A model generated the notes under the pieces. It did not search any database. It saw nothing but the letters and a program-made list of their open reading frames with translations, and was not told the DNA's origin. Position numbers and translations under genes: made by a program. Positions 11,419 to 22,516 of a stretch of DNA of 64,000 nt are shown here, piece after piece. The DNA comes from Cylindrodendrum hubeiense. Taxonomy: Eukaryota; Ascomycota; Sordariomycetes; Hypocreales; Nectriaceae. Within the stretch, counting starts at the first letter, position 1, and the number at the start of each line of letters is the position of its first letter. The stretch is taken from assembly GCA_014621425.1 (NCBI GenBank), contig JAANBB010000028.1:1-64000 (forward strand), given 5' to 3'.

Positions 11419-12001
11419 CGTTGAGGCCGCAGTGAATGAGCAAGTGAAGAAGCTGTGCCAAGGTAGATGCGACAAGGAATACAACCTGAGGTGAGGATTA
11501 TAACGGAGCGGCGTTTGCTCGCCATGGCTGGGCAAACGGGCCACAGTCATTCACGGAACGCCGGCGCGTTTGTTTGACACGCCTCTTGCCCCGCTATCGT
11601 GATTGATGACAGGCAAGACTAACGGCTGACAGCCACAGTGCACTCCAATAGCTGAACGTCGAGGGTGTTCCGCCGGAGCTTACCACCCGTCCAGCTGAAA
11701 AACAAAAGGCAAGCCTAACAATTAGCGGTTCGGACCTGTGTATCTTACCCTGGTCCCTGGATTGCGGCTGCCTATAGGGTATGTCACCCGTCATTATAAG
11801 CTATAATGGCAATGTCCTGGCTGTTGAGCGACGCGACGGGTCGTCACTTCTGAGGTCCCATTGCAGAACCATAGATATGCGTCAGATCAACTTGAACCAA
11901 AGACTCTGTACCAACAACAACATAAAGAGTTTGTTTACCCAGCTACCCAGTGGACAAGGAGCAAAAGAGCAAAAAGAAAAGATCAAAAATCCAAAAAAAC
12001 A
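11419..12001. other. Intergenic, no protein gene seen
   Basis: Promoter side of the Ulp1-like gene and 3' flank of the 5S rRNA gene. No convincing frame. Confidence 0.55.
11993..11999 (-). terminator. Pol III terminator of 5S rRNA
   Basis: Seven T on the transcribed strand starting 2 nt past the 5S 3' end. Confidence 0.8.
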
Positions 12002-12120
12002 ACATACAACAGTGGGGATTCCCCGGTCGTCACCGACCCGAGTACTAATCCACCGCTTCTCAGCTTGACTAGGGGAGAGCGGACGGGATCCCGTATTTTC
12101 TAAGAGCTATGGTCGTATGT
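12002..12120 (-). rRNA. 5S ribosomal RNA
   Basis: On the minus strand the 119-nt sequence starts ACATACGACCATAG and ends CTGTTGTATGT, the terminal helix expected of fungal 5S rRNA. It contains the internal-promoter and loop landmarks GGATCCCGTCCGCTCT, CAAGCTGAGAAG and GGTCGGTGACGACC. It stands alone, as dispersed 5S genes do in filamentous ascomycetes. A T7 tract at 11993-11999 directly follows as Pol III terminator. It looks intact. Confidence 0.92.
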
Positions 12121-12194
12121 ACTGGATATGCCATTAGGCAGGATTATATCCACATGAGCAGAACTTTCAGAAAAAGACAAAAATAGGCAAAAAA

Positions 12195-12270
12195 CAACAA
12201 CAGCGAGGATTCCCTAGTTGTCACCGATCCGAGTATTATCTCTTCTCAGCTTGATTAGAGGAGAGCGGAC
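12195..12270 (-). pseudogene. Truncated 5S rRNA copy
   Basis: About 76 nt match the last two thirds of the 5S gene at 12002-12120 in the same orientation. They begin at the GTCCGCTCT block, and the first ~33 nt of the RNA are missing. Most differences from the intact copy are transitions, many of them C to T (for example CCCCGGTCGTCACCGACCC against CCCTAGTTGTCACCGATCC on the plus strand). A T6 tract follows. Without the 5' strand of the terminal helix it cannot form a normal 5S RNA. Confidence 0.85.
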
Positions 12271-13142
12271 CTATAACGTGTGATAAAAAGGGGGTTTAAA
12301 GGCGCATCCTGGCTAATTCTGCTTCTTCCTCAGAGTAGCGAGACCCATCGCGTGTCCACCTTTGGGGTGACCTCGGGAGGTTGCAACGACGTGACAGGGC
12401 ACGAACAACTTTGCAGATCAAGGCAGAGGAGGAAACTCAGGGTAATCTGGGAGTAGAAGAGCACGCAAATATATTTAAATCCTCATAAAAGGGTTGACCT
12501 CTCCGTTCAGCCACTGGGTCGTTAGTTTAAAGGTTTGGGCCGATGTCTCAAGGAATGTCTTGACCACTGGTTTTCAAGTGGACGAAAAACCCTTGTGCGT
12601 ACATGGACGAAAAATAGGGAATAGCCGGACGATATAAAAAGACCGGAAGTAGGGCTGTAATGCGATAGTAAACTGGCAACATTTGATGGGAAAAGTCTGT
12701 ACTGGTAGCTGGGCGTGAGCCCCTGAAAGAACAAAGAAAAGCTGGGGCTTGGACAATGCTGATAAAATCTGATGCCCCAAAAACAAAGAGAGAGTCCGGA
12801 ACCGCCTCGTATATCCCAGCTCTAGTGCAGCTCACCTACAGCTCACCTGCAGCCCACTCATCATGCCAACCCTTGCAACTGTAACATATCCACCCAATAC
12901 AATGGATTGTTAGAATGGCCTTTTTAAGAAAGAAAGCCCTAGCCTTGCTCTACATAGCCCAGAGCCCTTATGAAGATAAATCCAAACGTATAAAGTTGTT
13001 GCCTGAATGGGCTTGGTAAGACGTATGCTGTTGTTTATGCCCTCCTGGCTTGAATTCTTAAATTTCATCCCGATCCGCGAATATTTTCTGGAAAACCCCT
13101 TCCAATAGACCGAAACAATGTTATATATTCCTGCTCAGCAGC
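12271..13142. other. Intergenic, no gene seen
   Basis: Overlapping minus-strand frames of 70-95 codons between 12522 and 12835 have no recognisable content and no consistent composition. Confidence 0.55.
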
Positions 13143-13499
13143 TCAACTCCCCTTCTCCATGGATATATGCTTGATGGACGTCCCTTCATCAATCTTTCGC
13201 AGTGTTGGACGCACCGGAGGAGGAGTTGAATAATCCGAGTATCTGGTATCACTGCTCGATGTCCGTCCGATCTCGGAATTTGTGTTTGTACTAACGGAGG
13301 CGGCTCTTTCTAACGGTTGATTCGGGACGCCCTCCAGTATTCCCGTCCCAGATAATGTTTGAGAAGGTGTTGCTGACTCTTCATGAGCCGTCCAGTCAGG
13401 AGAGTAGTACGTAGAGTAAGGAAGCCGGGGAAATTTCAAACCCTGGGGCATGGCTCCTGGTTTTAGCGTCGACGAGAGTGTGACGGTTTGGACTGGCAT
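13143..13499 (-). CDS. Small hypothetical protein
   Basis: A frame of 118 codons from ATG at 13499 (MPVQTVTLSSTLKPGAM); the same frame stays open upstream to an ATG at 13604. The product is Ser/Thr/Pro-rich with a Tyr-rich patch (RLPYSTYYSPDW) and a charged C-terminus, and probably disordered. I do not recognise it. The internal start is preferred because the upstream extension is a hydrophobic, Phe-rich stretch unlike the rest. That stretch could instead be a signal or intron sequence. Codon content is plausible but the call rests mainly on length. Confidence 0.35.
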   Translation of the reverse strand: MPVQTVTLSSTLKPGAMPQGLKFPRLPYSTYYSPDWTAHEESATPSQTLSGTGILEGVPNQPLERAASVSTNTNSEIGRTSSSDTRYSDYSTPPPVRPTLRKIDEGTSIKHISMEKGS

Positions 13500-14364
13500 G
13501 ATTGCGAGTTGGACTAAGGCCCCTATGAAACTGAATTGTGCAAGAATATGTAATGAGTGGAAGCAAGGCCCTGACTTGAAAAAAGAGCAGACTTTTATGC
13601 CCATTTGAAAAAGCTTCCGAGACCTGGTTTCTGGGTGTCTGGGTACCTGACAACTCCGTGGTACGGTGCTCCAGGCCAGTGGCGGGTGTCGGTCGCCTTA
13701 AGCATTAGCGATAAGGCAAATTATTGCCGTATGAGGGGTAGCAACGAATTGGGCTGAACGGAAAGGAAGGCTGTGCATTGATGCCTAGGAATGCGGCTTG
13801 CATGTGGCTTACACAGTAATTGGCTTGGTTGCGACAGAGTGGTCAGAATCTGCACTTTAGGCCCTTGGATGACACCGCTGTGACATGCTACCAAGAACAC
13901 CGAAATCTGCCTTTCAGCTGCGCAGCCCCGGCGCTGGGCCTAGAAGCGCCACTGCATGGATACTATCAGCCCCATGTGCTGGTAGAATTCCTGAGCCTCA
14001 TCGAGGTGAGGCTGAGTCGATCTTGTTGCCTCTTTTTCTTTTCTGACATAGCAATTACATCCTACACCATAGCGAGTCTGCGACATGATCACTTCCTGAT
14101 CCATACATTAACATAAGTGTCGGCGATGCAGCCGGTTCCGCCAGTAACCGTCTCTGACGTGGAAGCCGGCTACAGCGAGCATGATCGGCCAACCGGAGCC
14201 GCCGTTGGCGCTCAAGATCACCGTCATCTCTTCGCAGAGCAGAATGTTCCCCTAAGAGGCGAGTCAGATAGGAGTCGGTGGCCATTGTGCGTCCACGACT
14301 TTTCGCCAGTACTGTAAGCTACCATTTTCCCTTCGCTTTGGATTAATTATGTGTCGGGCCTGAC
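13500..14364. other. Intergenic, no gene seen
   Basis: Between two divergently placed candidates. Only short frames overlapping on both strands. The first exon of the CorA-like gene could begin here. Confidence 0.5.
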
Positions 14365-16253
14365 ATGGTGGATGCACAAAGAGTTTCAAGGAATGAAGCG
14401 GTCAAGCTTATGATGCAGCTCGAGAAGAACTTCTCAAAACAAACAAACGTTAGAGTCATTGGGAGACAGAGCAACGAAAGTACTCACCTCCAGGAGCTCA
14501 TACTCCAGGATCGACATTCGCCTGCATTCCGAGAGGTGAGTGTGCCGATGCAAGCAACTGTGAATCAGTTAATTGACTTGCTCCAAAAAGCTCCTGGATA
14601 ATGGCCCGCTATTAGCTTGGTTGGTATTCCCAAGCTCAATGCGACATGATGATCCTAGCCAGGAAATTAATTGCCTTACTCTAGTTTCGTTAATCGCTTT
14701 ATAATCAGACCAAATGCCTCGCTCTCTGACATCCCTAGAGATAAGAAACGACTCAGAATCTCAGGTGCGGTATTCAGATGGCTCCTTGCAATTTTTGATG
14801 CACCCCCCAGCTTTATCTCGTCCCTTCTTAGCGTAGATATTCCATTAGGCTTTTGCGAAAAGTCATTCAAAGGTCGTCGCGGAGGTGATGCGTACGCATG
14901 CTGGTATACTATTCCAATTCGTACTGCTGCAGCATGTCTTGACGAGGACGGAAGCCACGTTCTGAGTGTCGCAGGAAGTAATCAGATGGACCCGACTGGC
15001 TATCTCCACCTTAGCGATACTGGAAACGACATAAGGCCCTCGAGAATTGGCATTTATTGCCGGTACGATGGCAAACAAGCGGCTACGATTTGCTTCGACT
15101 TCCAAGACGGACGCTTGCATGATGTGGCAGGTGAGCCGTACACCAGGGTCAAGGAAGTAGTTCAAAACTCCTGGGAGACGAAAGGTGACATGGATCCCTT
15201 GGACATGCATGCAACATTCTTCTCGCTCTCTGTGCGGTGGTGGGGTCAAGTTGTATCACAGTTAAAAAGACAACTTCTGCACTTGGTGAGTTTGTCGTTC
15301 GGCTCGTTCGGCGTCCGTTATTAATCTGTGTAAGGAAACTCACCTTCTAGGTGAGGCTATGGCCAGATCTGAAAACATAGGAGATGCCGAATCAGTCGCT
15401 CAGTCTTTAGGTCTGAAGAAATCTCTACATGCCATTGTCTCCCATCTAGGGAGATACATGACAGAGCTTGAGGCAACTCTCGCAATTTTGTTGGCTATAG
15501 AGGCCTCAGAGACACATATTTGGGCCGTGAGAAATTCGAGTTCTCTCGGAGAAGAAGGCCTAGGCAGGACAACAAACAGTCACCTGAGGGCACTTGCCCA
15601 GCAGTTCTCTGCTCTCAGAACATGTGTACAGGAGCTCAAAATGAAAGCCGGAACCGTTCTGGAACTGGTATTTACTTCATCTCCCCTCTTGTCGATGAAC
15701 CTTTGGAGCTAACTGAAATAGCTGGCGCTAGTCGTGACATGGAAAAACGATATGCGAATTCTCCGCTATGGTAACTCGACGCGAAAGCTTCTCAGATCAT
15801 CAAGAGCACAAGCAAAAGCTTCGCAGGGCATGATGAGAGAGTCCCATAAAATGGCAAGAGATACGAGGATAGACAGTGTGTCGATGAAGACAGTACGTAT
15901 CGCCAACACATTTCATGCACTTCATTACTGAAAACACAACTACACAGATCGCGCTTCTGACAATGGCTTTCCTTCCTGCGACTTCCTTTGCCGTAAGCAA
16001 ATCTCCCCGACTTGCATTAATCTTAATCTCACACCTCTAGGCTATTTTAGCAATGCCTTTCTTCGCTGATCTACCGTGGCTAACACATCCTACTACAATT
16101 TGGGTTTGGGTTGTACTAACGGTTCCCACAACGGTCATTTCTGCTGTCATTTATCTCCTTTCCACCAGAAAAGAGTTGAAATCTATAGAAAATATCCCAG
16201 AGTCTCACGAGGAGGATGAATTGGAAAGCATTGATATTGAATTAGATGAATAG
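14365..16253 (+). CDS. CorA-like (fungal Mg2+-transporter-like) membrane protein
   Basis: Multi-exon gene. The well-supported 3' part is about 14686-15285, 15356-15667, 15722-15892, 15948-15992 and 16041-16253. Introns include 15668-15721 (54 nt, GCTAACTGA branch), 15893-15947 (55 nt, GTACGT/ACACAG) and 15993-16040 (48 nt, GTAAGC/CTCTAG). The boundary at 15286-15355 is less certain. A likely first exon is 14365-14535, ending at a GTGAGT donor, but its phase does not fit the obvious acceptor near 14684, so the N-terminus is unresolved. The C-terminal half has the marks of fungal CorA-like proteins: a long helical stalk, then DSVSMKT followed after the intron by IALLTMAFLPATSFA (first membrane helix), a short loop, and a second helix (IWVWVVLTVPTTVISAVIYL). 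The tail is acidic. A canonical GMN loop is absent, as in many fungal members, so ion transport is unproven. It ends 107 bp from the 3' end of the opposing vWA gene. Confidence 0.8.
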
Positions 16254-16360
16254 CTACAATGAACGAGTCTTGCGCAAACCACAGCTTTTACCGCCCTGTT
16301 CTCCTTGCAACTCGATTGAACACGACCGAACGCAGACAATAAAGTCAACTCCCTGTCCCT

Positions 16361-18865
16361 TTATTCCAATAGCGGAAGGCCTTTGATCAAAGACTCTACA
16401 TTTCGAGCACTGAGAGCTCCCGGGTCAGCCAATGCCTCCCTAACCTCGGGCAGGTCCCTCAGCTTCTGAAAAAGTTTCTCCGACGAGCACTCCTCAGTCT
16501 CGAAACGCATTAGGTGGTGGACAAACACAGCAATTGCATGTCCAGTTTGGCTTTCTATCCAACTGAAAAGCACACCCAGCCTCCTGAAGTCGGCCAGATT
16601 CACTTCGCTCAACAGGGGAGTGCCAAGGAGGTCAGAGATTGTGACCGACAGCTTGTAGGATCCGAGGTTGGCATTCTCGCGAAGGTGCTTTCGTAGATCC
16701 TCCACACTCTTGAAAATAACCGAGAACTGGCGAACAGACTTCCATCGAAAGAGAGACCGAGGACCCGAGGGGTCATCAAGCAGCAACAGGAGCGTTTTTG
16801 CCGCGTGTAGCTGGACTTCGCCATTTTCTTTTCCATAAGCGCGGTAGTTCTCAACGAGGTGGTACAGCAGCCGCAGAAGTACTATAGATTTTCTCTTTTC
16901 TTTGTTCAGAACCGGGTTGTATTTTGAGTTTGAAACAGCGGCGTTGGCGACGATAAACCCGTCCATAGGATAGCGCAGAAGCAATGATGCCTTCTTGGGG
17001 TTCATCGCATCGCGGAAGTGTTGCAGCAACAGTTCATCCACCGCACCGGTACCAAAATGACTGATCCCAGAAGCACTAGTACCTTGAATGACGACCTGCG
17101 ACAAGATCATATTGCACTCCCATTCGAGAGCATCTCGGAGGCTTGGATGCGTTGTCTCTTCAACCGAAAGTAGACGTTCCAACTTAGTGAAGAGAATGGC
17201 CAGAAATACCAGCGGCAAATCTAAGCGGTCGAATCGCTGTTCGGTGGCTTGGTGCAGCGTCTGGACCCAGGAAAGTTGGTTCTTGTTGTAAGACACCAAA
17301 GGCAGCACTCCAGCGATAGTCTCATTTCTTGGTGTGACTCCACACCTAGCAATTTCGGCAGCACAACTGTCGCACACCAATGTATTGGAAATGATGTCCG
17401 TTTCTGCGTAATTACCCATTGTCAAAGGGTATGTAAGCTTCGAAAGGCTTCCAGGAAGCGGGATATTCTCTGTGATATTGGCTGTAACGGGAGCAGTGAG
17501 AAATATCGCAAGCACCTCTCCACTCCTCCCACACTTAGGGCAGGATCCTGAGAAGTAATCCTTCCTTTGATTCGGTCGAAGAAACCCCGCGTTAGCTAGA
17601 TTTAGACCGCTATCCTCCTCTTGATCGAAGCTTAAGAAATTGTCATCGGGCATATCCACGCTGGACAAGGAAATGCTCCGCATGATGTATGAGCTGGTCC
17701 TCGGAGGACGAGCTGTGGGTACCAGCGGTGACATATCTTCACTGGGAGTCACAGTGGCCCATATATTAGTCGTCCGTGGCACATATAGATTCGGAGTTTG
17801 TGCGTTGCCCTCTGTGTTAAAACTTGATTCGAAATCTCGTAGCAGCTGGGAAGTCTGCTCACGGTCGCAAGTCTCCTGATCTGTCTGATCCAGCTTTTCA
17901 TCTACTTTGTCGAGCCATCTTGACAACTTGTCGGATTCACCCCTGAGCTTGGCAGTGATTGCGATGGTTCGCATATTATCCTCGTTTAGCATGATTTGGC
18001 GCATGACTTTCTCGTCAACTGTGTCATGCGAGAGAAGATCCTTGATGTTGACTCGAGAGTCGTCCTGAAGCGCGACCTCATCCCTCTCCAGGTTCTGAGC
18101 TGGGGGGACCGAAACGCGGGTCAAATTCTCGTAGGAGACTTGCGGTAGGTCCTCCCATGTAGTGTTATAGTCCAGCCTGGGATTCCCCTTTCCTGACGGT
18201 AGCAGCGTAGAGAAACAACCCTTCGTAGACATGATGTAAGTCCTGTTGAACTCTACGTCGGTGTAGAGAAAGGCGACGTGTGGGCTGACAGCAAAAACAG
18301 AAAGCCCAACGCTAATGTTGCAGTCACTAGGTTTCTGTAGTCTCTCCCCAAACACAGAGATGATGCAAGCCTTCCCATGCATTCCGTAATGAGTAATGTT
18401 TCGGGCAAACCTCCTGACTATGTATTCTTCTATGATTCCATCAGTCATGAGGAACCAGAATGCAGACTCTTGGAGTACTCTGCGGGTGGTAGGAGCTTCG
18501 AGCAAAACATTGGGATCAGTTCCTCCATCCGATTCTAGAGCCTCAATTTCGTTCATCGAAAAAGGTCTACCAGAGTGATCGTTCCAGGGTACAATGGTGA
18601 TGTTTGAGTGCTTGCTGCGAGGAATCAGAGAGCACACACTCTGAATAGCGCGCTTTTCCGTAGCCAAGGTGCTGCCATAGGTGCTTCCTGAAACATCGAC
18701 AGCGATCGATATTTTAGAATCCCGTAATGTTGCTGAAACTTGGTCAGGGTGGCCTTCAGGATTCCACTCAACCTCTTGAGCTAAGTTGGTCTGGGGGGGT
18801 TGTTCTGTGCCTACCGGCACATTGGTGGGGATCGCAGCGGTATCCGGGAGACTCTGAGAATCCAT
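16361..18865 (-). CDS. von Willebrand factor A-domain protein
   Basis: Single 834-residue frame from ATG at 18865. The first ~30 residues are Pro/Thr-rich. A vWA fold follows from about residue 50: the MIDAS motif DVSGS (D57, S59, S61) and later FLMTDG. A divalent metal at the MIDAS would mediate protein binding. Residues about 442-510 carry two Cys pairs (CPKCGRSG and CDSCAAEIARCG), suggesting a zinc-binding insertion. The remainder is mostly helical. No signal peptide or membrane helix is seen, so it is cytosolic or nuclear. Similar vWA proteins are common in mould genomes and are functionally uncharacterised. It is convergent with the CorA-like gene. The frame shows no intron and no defects. 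Confidence 0.85.
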   Translation of the reverse strand: MDSQSLPDTAAIPTNVPVGTEQPPQTNLAQEVEWNPEGHPDQVSATLRDSKISIAVDVSGSTYGSTLATEKRAIQSVCSLIPRSKHSNITIVPWNDHSGRPFSMNEIEALESDGGTDPNVLLEAPTTRRVLQESAFWFLMTDGIIEEYIVRRFARNITHYGMHGKACIISVFGERLQKPSDCNISVGLSVFAVSPHVAFLYTDVEFNRTYIMSTKGCFSTLLPSGKGNPRLDYNTTWEDLPQVSYENLTRVSVPPAQNLERDEVALQDDSRVNIKDLLSHDTVDEKVMRQIMLNEDNMRTIAITAKLRGESDKLSRWLDKVDEKLDQTDQETCDREQTSQLLRDFESSFNTEGNAQTPNLYVPRTTNIWATVTPSEDMSPLVPTARPPRTSSYIMRSISLSSVDMPDDNFLSFDQEEDSGLNLANAGFLRPNQRKDYFSGSCPKCGRSGEVLAIFLTAPVTANITENIPLPGSLSKLTYPLTMGNYAETDIISNTLVCDSCAAEIARCGVTPRNETIAGVLPLVSYNKNQLSWVQTLHQATEQRFDRLDLPLVFLAILFTKLERLLSVEETTHPSLRDALEWECNMILSQVVIQGTSASGISHFGTGAVDELLLQHFRDAMNPKKASLLLRYPMDGFIVANAAVSNSKYNPVLNKEKRKSIVLLRLLYHLVENYRAYGKENGEVQLHAAKTLLLLLDDPSGPRSLFRWKSVRQFSVIFKSVEDLRKHLRENANLGSYKLSVTISDLLGTPLLSEVNLADFRRLGVLFSWIESQTGHAIAVFVHHLMRFETEECSSEKLFQKLRDLPEVREALADPGALSARNVESLIKGLPLLE

Positions 18866-19808
18866 TTCTGCGACAGAGATAGTGTGGCGTTTGATGAATG
18901 GGAAATCTGAGTGCTCTTTTTTGATCTGACATCAATATCAGTATAACTAGAATGTAAAAAGAGAAGGAGGCTCCCCGTACATGGACGACGGAATTCAAAC
19001 CAGATTTGAGTAAGAATCAGGCAACCAGGCCTCGAGGACGGCTTTTTGAGGGCTATAAACCGGTAGAATGCCTTGCAATGTGTGGCTGGAAGCCAGTGTC
19101 AATCCCTTGCTGTATGATTGGTATGTCTTCCCTGCAGTGCAGCCTCATGACATGTTCAACACCGCACAGCCCCGAAGTGGCTTTTGGGCGCTCTCGCACC
19201 CTTGTGCGATGGCTTGTTGAGCCTGTCTTGCATTCTGGGACTAGACGGTCGCCTACTGCAGAGCAGGCGATCCATGACGTGTTGATTACATTGCTAGTCG
19301 GTTGTTCGCATCGACCGCGCCACTTGGTTCCATGGCCAGGCAGCAGTGTTGATACAGTTTGGGGAAATGTGACTCAATCCTCGTTACCTTGAGACGACCT
19401 ACTGAGATCCCCAGTCTCACCATGAACTCTTTTACCGATGAATGCTTAAATTTTGTACCACCAGCAGGATGAGATCCCAATCCAACACATGCGCCGTTGA
19501 GGTAATTAAGGCTAAAACAAAGTATTTTGAAGCAACTTGAACTGGGACAGATATCGCCTATTTTACACTGTAGGCCGGCACAATAGATGGAGATACATCC
19601 TGATCCCGTGCCGCGGCCCTGGGAATTTGGTCGATTGGATTCAGCTCGCGGGTTCCAATGGATCATGCACCAATCAGCGTTACATACGCGAGTAATCACG
19701 GGATGAGGTCGAGGCTGGCAAGTTGCACAAGCGGAAGCATCGCGGACCGGTGACCCAATGCGCAGTCCTTGGAATATAAACATTAATTAATCTGCTAATA
19801 GTTCCATT
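18866..19808. other. Intergenic, weak frame only
   Basis: A minus-strand 165-codon Cys-containing frame (19286-19783) and a plus-strand 128-codon frame (19006-19392) partly overlap each other. Neither matches a family I know, so neither is called. Confidence 0.45.
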
Positions 19809-21104
19809 CTATTCGGAATTTGTGATATGCTGGTTCCAGCAAGGTGATGAAGGAGTCACCTCCTTTAACCGTGCTTTAGCAGCAGCCAGTTCCTCCTCGT
19901 CGACTGGCACGCCCCAGTTTCTATTCTGCATTGCCGTAATGACAATACGCTCATCAAGAATCTCGGGCCAATCAGCCCCACCTCGGACACAGCCTGGCTC
20001 TGGGCGGGTTGTCGGGATCTTTCGTTCATATTTATCACGAAAGATATGAAAACGGGTAATAGCGTCGTAAGCATCCCAGCGTGGCCGGTTCATGCGTGTT
20101 CCAAGTATAGGGAGAGGACACGAGACTTCGTCATCGAGTTTAGCTAAGAGGAAGCTAATTAAAGCATCAAATTGCTCCGGCGTCGGTGGGTAGAGGGTCG
20201 TCGGGCCCTTCAGCTTACTTCCGTGTATCCACATAGAATTGCACTGTAACATCTGTCAGTCAATTTACGGAACGGATGGAAGTTGGCCAAAGGGTTGCCG
20301 CTTCGCTTACCTCCTGTTCTGTTTCACCACGGTCGAAGACAACAACGCCGCCAAAAATCTTCCCCTCGGCCCAGTACCCTGCGACATCGGCAAGACCTCT
20401 GGGGTATTGTTCTGGATATTGATACCCCCAGTGAAAAAATGGCGAACCGGATGGGAGGAAATAGCGTCGGTAACGCAACTCGTCACCTGTGACTTGATGC
20501 TCAATATCCAGCCAATCTTGATGAACCTGGTGTTTGTGGGCTCCACCATCTAGCTCAAAGAGATGGGCACCGATTTGATGGCAAGCATCGACAACAAGCC
20601 AGATGAGCCGTAAATTGAACTCTCTAGAACCGGCTGTTGTATTTTGGAAAGCGAGAAGTAGCTACGGATTATCAGCTCGGACTGAGACGTGGTTGGGCGA
20701 GCCACTGAGCGTGATGGGAGCGAGACCAGTAGCAGGGGATAGGTGTCTGGTTATCTTACTGATTGATTGAAACGCAAGTCAGAAGGGTCAAATGTGGCTC
20801 TGAAGTCACGAGCCTTTTCAAGGAAGCCCTCGCAGAGTTCTGTGTGTCCCAACTCGTAAACTGGGTGACGGTGCATAAAGTAGTAAGACTCTAGGAAGCA
20901 TTGCTCCGTTGGAAGTCCGTCGAGGATCTGGGCGTATGTGAATTCGGCTAGAGGGGTGGACAAGAGGCGCATCAGGGCTTGGCGGAACGTCTCCTTGTGT
21001 TCGGTATCGAGGACATCGGCATCCTTGATGAAGATGTCTAAAGGGTCTGGAGGAAGGGGTGTAATGTAGGTGATGGTCTCGGGAATTTCGATTTGTGCAC
21101 GCAT
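19809..21104 (-). CDS. Uncharacterised three-exon fungal protein
   Basis: Exons 21104-20760, 20661-20311 and 20243-19809 give 376 residues. Intron 1 is 98 nt (GTAAGA donor, CCGTAG acceptor) and intron 2 is 67 nt (GTAAGC donor, TTACAG acceptor). All junctions are phase 0 and join continuous, Trp/Tyr-rich globular sequence. Examples of local sequence are ELGHTELCEGFLEKARDF in exon 1, GYWAEGKIFGGVVVFDRGE at the end of exon 2 and WDAYDAITRFHIFRDKYERK in exon 3. No signal peptide, membrane segment or catalytic motif is recognised. The C-terminus is Glu/Ala-rich. It lies upstream of, and in the same orientation as, the vWA gene, 0.9 kb away. Gene structure is convincing; function unknown. Confidence 0.75.
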
Positions 21105-22516
21105 GTTTGGGTGAGAGTTGGGTGATGCTTGGTGATGTTTGGGAGACGTTGGTTGCGCCTTGAAACTGGTCCGAGTTCAACGATTAACCAATAATGATCG
21201 CGCCACTCTCGCCTGGAGGGCCATGCGCTTACCAACAAGTGGGGTATCATTCAGCCGACGAGAAAATGCATGCTTTCTTGGAGTGCGATACCGGCTTACG
21301 GGAAGATGTAAGTTACTTGGAAGAAAACGAAATTGGACTGATAGTGTTGCCCCATGTTACCGGGGGGGAGCAATAGTAGTTGACGGTCATTCCCTGTCGA
21401 TTACGCTCAATCATGGTCTCAATCATGGCAACAAAGGTTCTGCCTAGAGTACGACGAAAACCTACGAAGAATGCAGCCAGCTTGGACTCAAAATGAACAC
21501 ACCGCCGTTTGATCCGCCCACTATTGATTCGGGCTTTTACGGTTAGTCGCATTTCATCTGGTCCGAAACCGAGCTGTCACCCCTCGTCTCTGGGTTCAGC
21601 TTGCTCGACTGATGGAATTTGACCGTCAGCTTGACCCGAAAGGAACTAGTCCTGCTTGATGTTGTCTTACTTAAGCCTAACCGACGGGAAGATGTAGATG
21701 GTTTGAACATTATAGAAGAGGTGCGTTGTTTGCTCGTTTGGATAGCGTTGCAAACAGGTAGAGACATGCACCGCGCGGACCAATGAGGCGCAGCGCCAAC
21801 GCTCCAATAGTTTGTGTCACTGTTCATACGAGGAAAAGTCGGCTGTCTGCATTTGGAGGATCGTCGCTTAGCGTTTGCGTGTTATCAGCTAGCGGATATC
21901 TGCAGTTTTACCGACGCTGGGGAGATTAAGTTGTTCGGCTGTGTGGAATGAGTGACGGGAGGTGAAGCGAGCAGAAGAGGACAGCGGAAGGTGGCGGGCA
22001 GAAAAGGCGGACAGGACAGGGCGAGACTGGAAGGGAAACTACGAATGTGAGATATCATATTGCGTCTTAGAGTGACTGGGGTCCGTTAGAGCTGCGTGGC
22101 TTGCAAAATGATGACAAGAAGGAATGCCGGTAATGAGACGAGCGAAGGAAAGGTGGGAAGTTGTCATACATACAAATGACATGGATAAGGCAATGGTGTC
22201 CGTATTTTGAGCAATTTTGATCATGTACATCACACGAAGAAGCAATAGTGGAAGCTTCGTAATTTAGAAGAAAACTGCAAAGCTGAATTCAGATCCAATA
22301 CCTTGACACATAGAATCCCCAACAAAGCCCCATCAAGTTGGCCGTCTGAGTCTTCATATACCCATCCTTGTCGGCCGACTAATCATCGCCCTGCATCAAA
22401 CGTCCTTCCGCTTGGGAATTGTCTACCTAATATTCCACTTCACACCATCTCGGCTGTCATATTCTTCATTGTCGTTCCCAGTACAGTCGGGCGAATCCCA
22501 ATTATCTCGAACACTG
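21105..22516. other. Intergenic, no gene seen
   Basis: 1.4 kb with only short overlapping frames on both strands; includes the promoter of the three-exon gene. Confidence 0.55.

Noticed and set aside
19286..19783. 165-codon minus-strand frame with many Cys
   Set aside because: No signal peptide, no family pattern, partly overlapped by a plus-strand frame of similar length; insufficient support.
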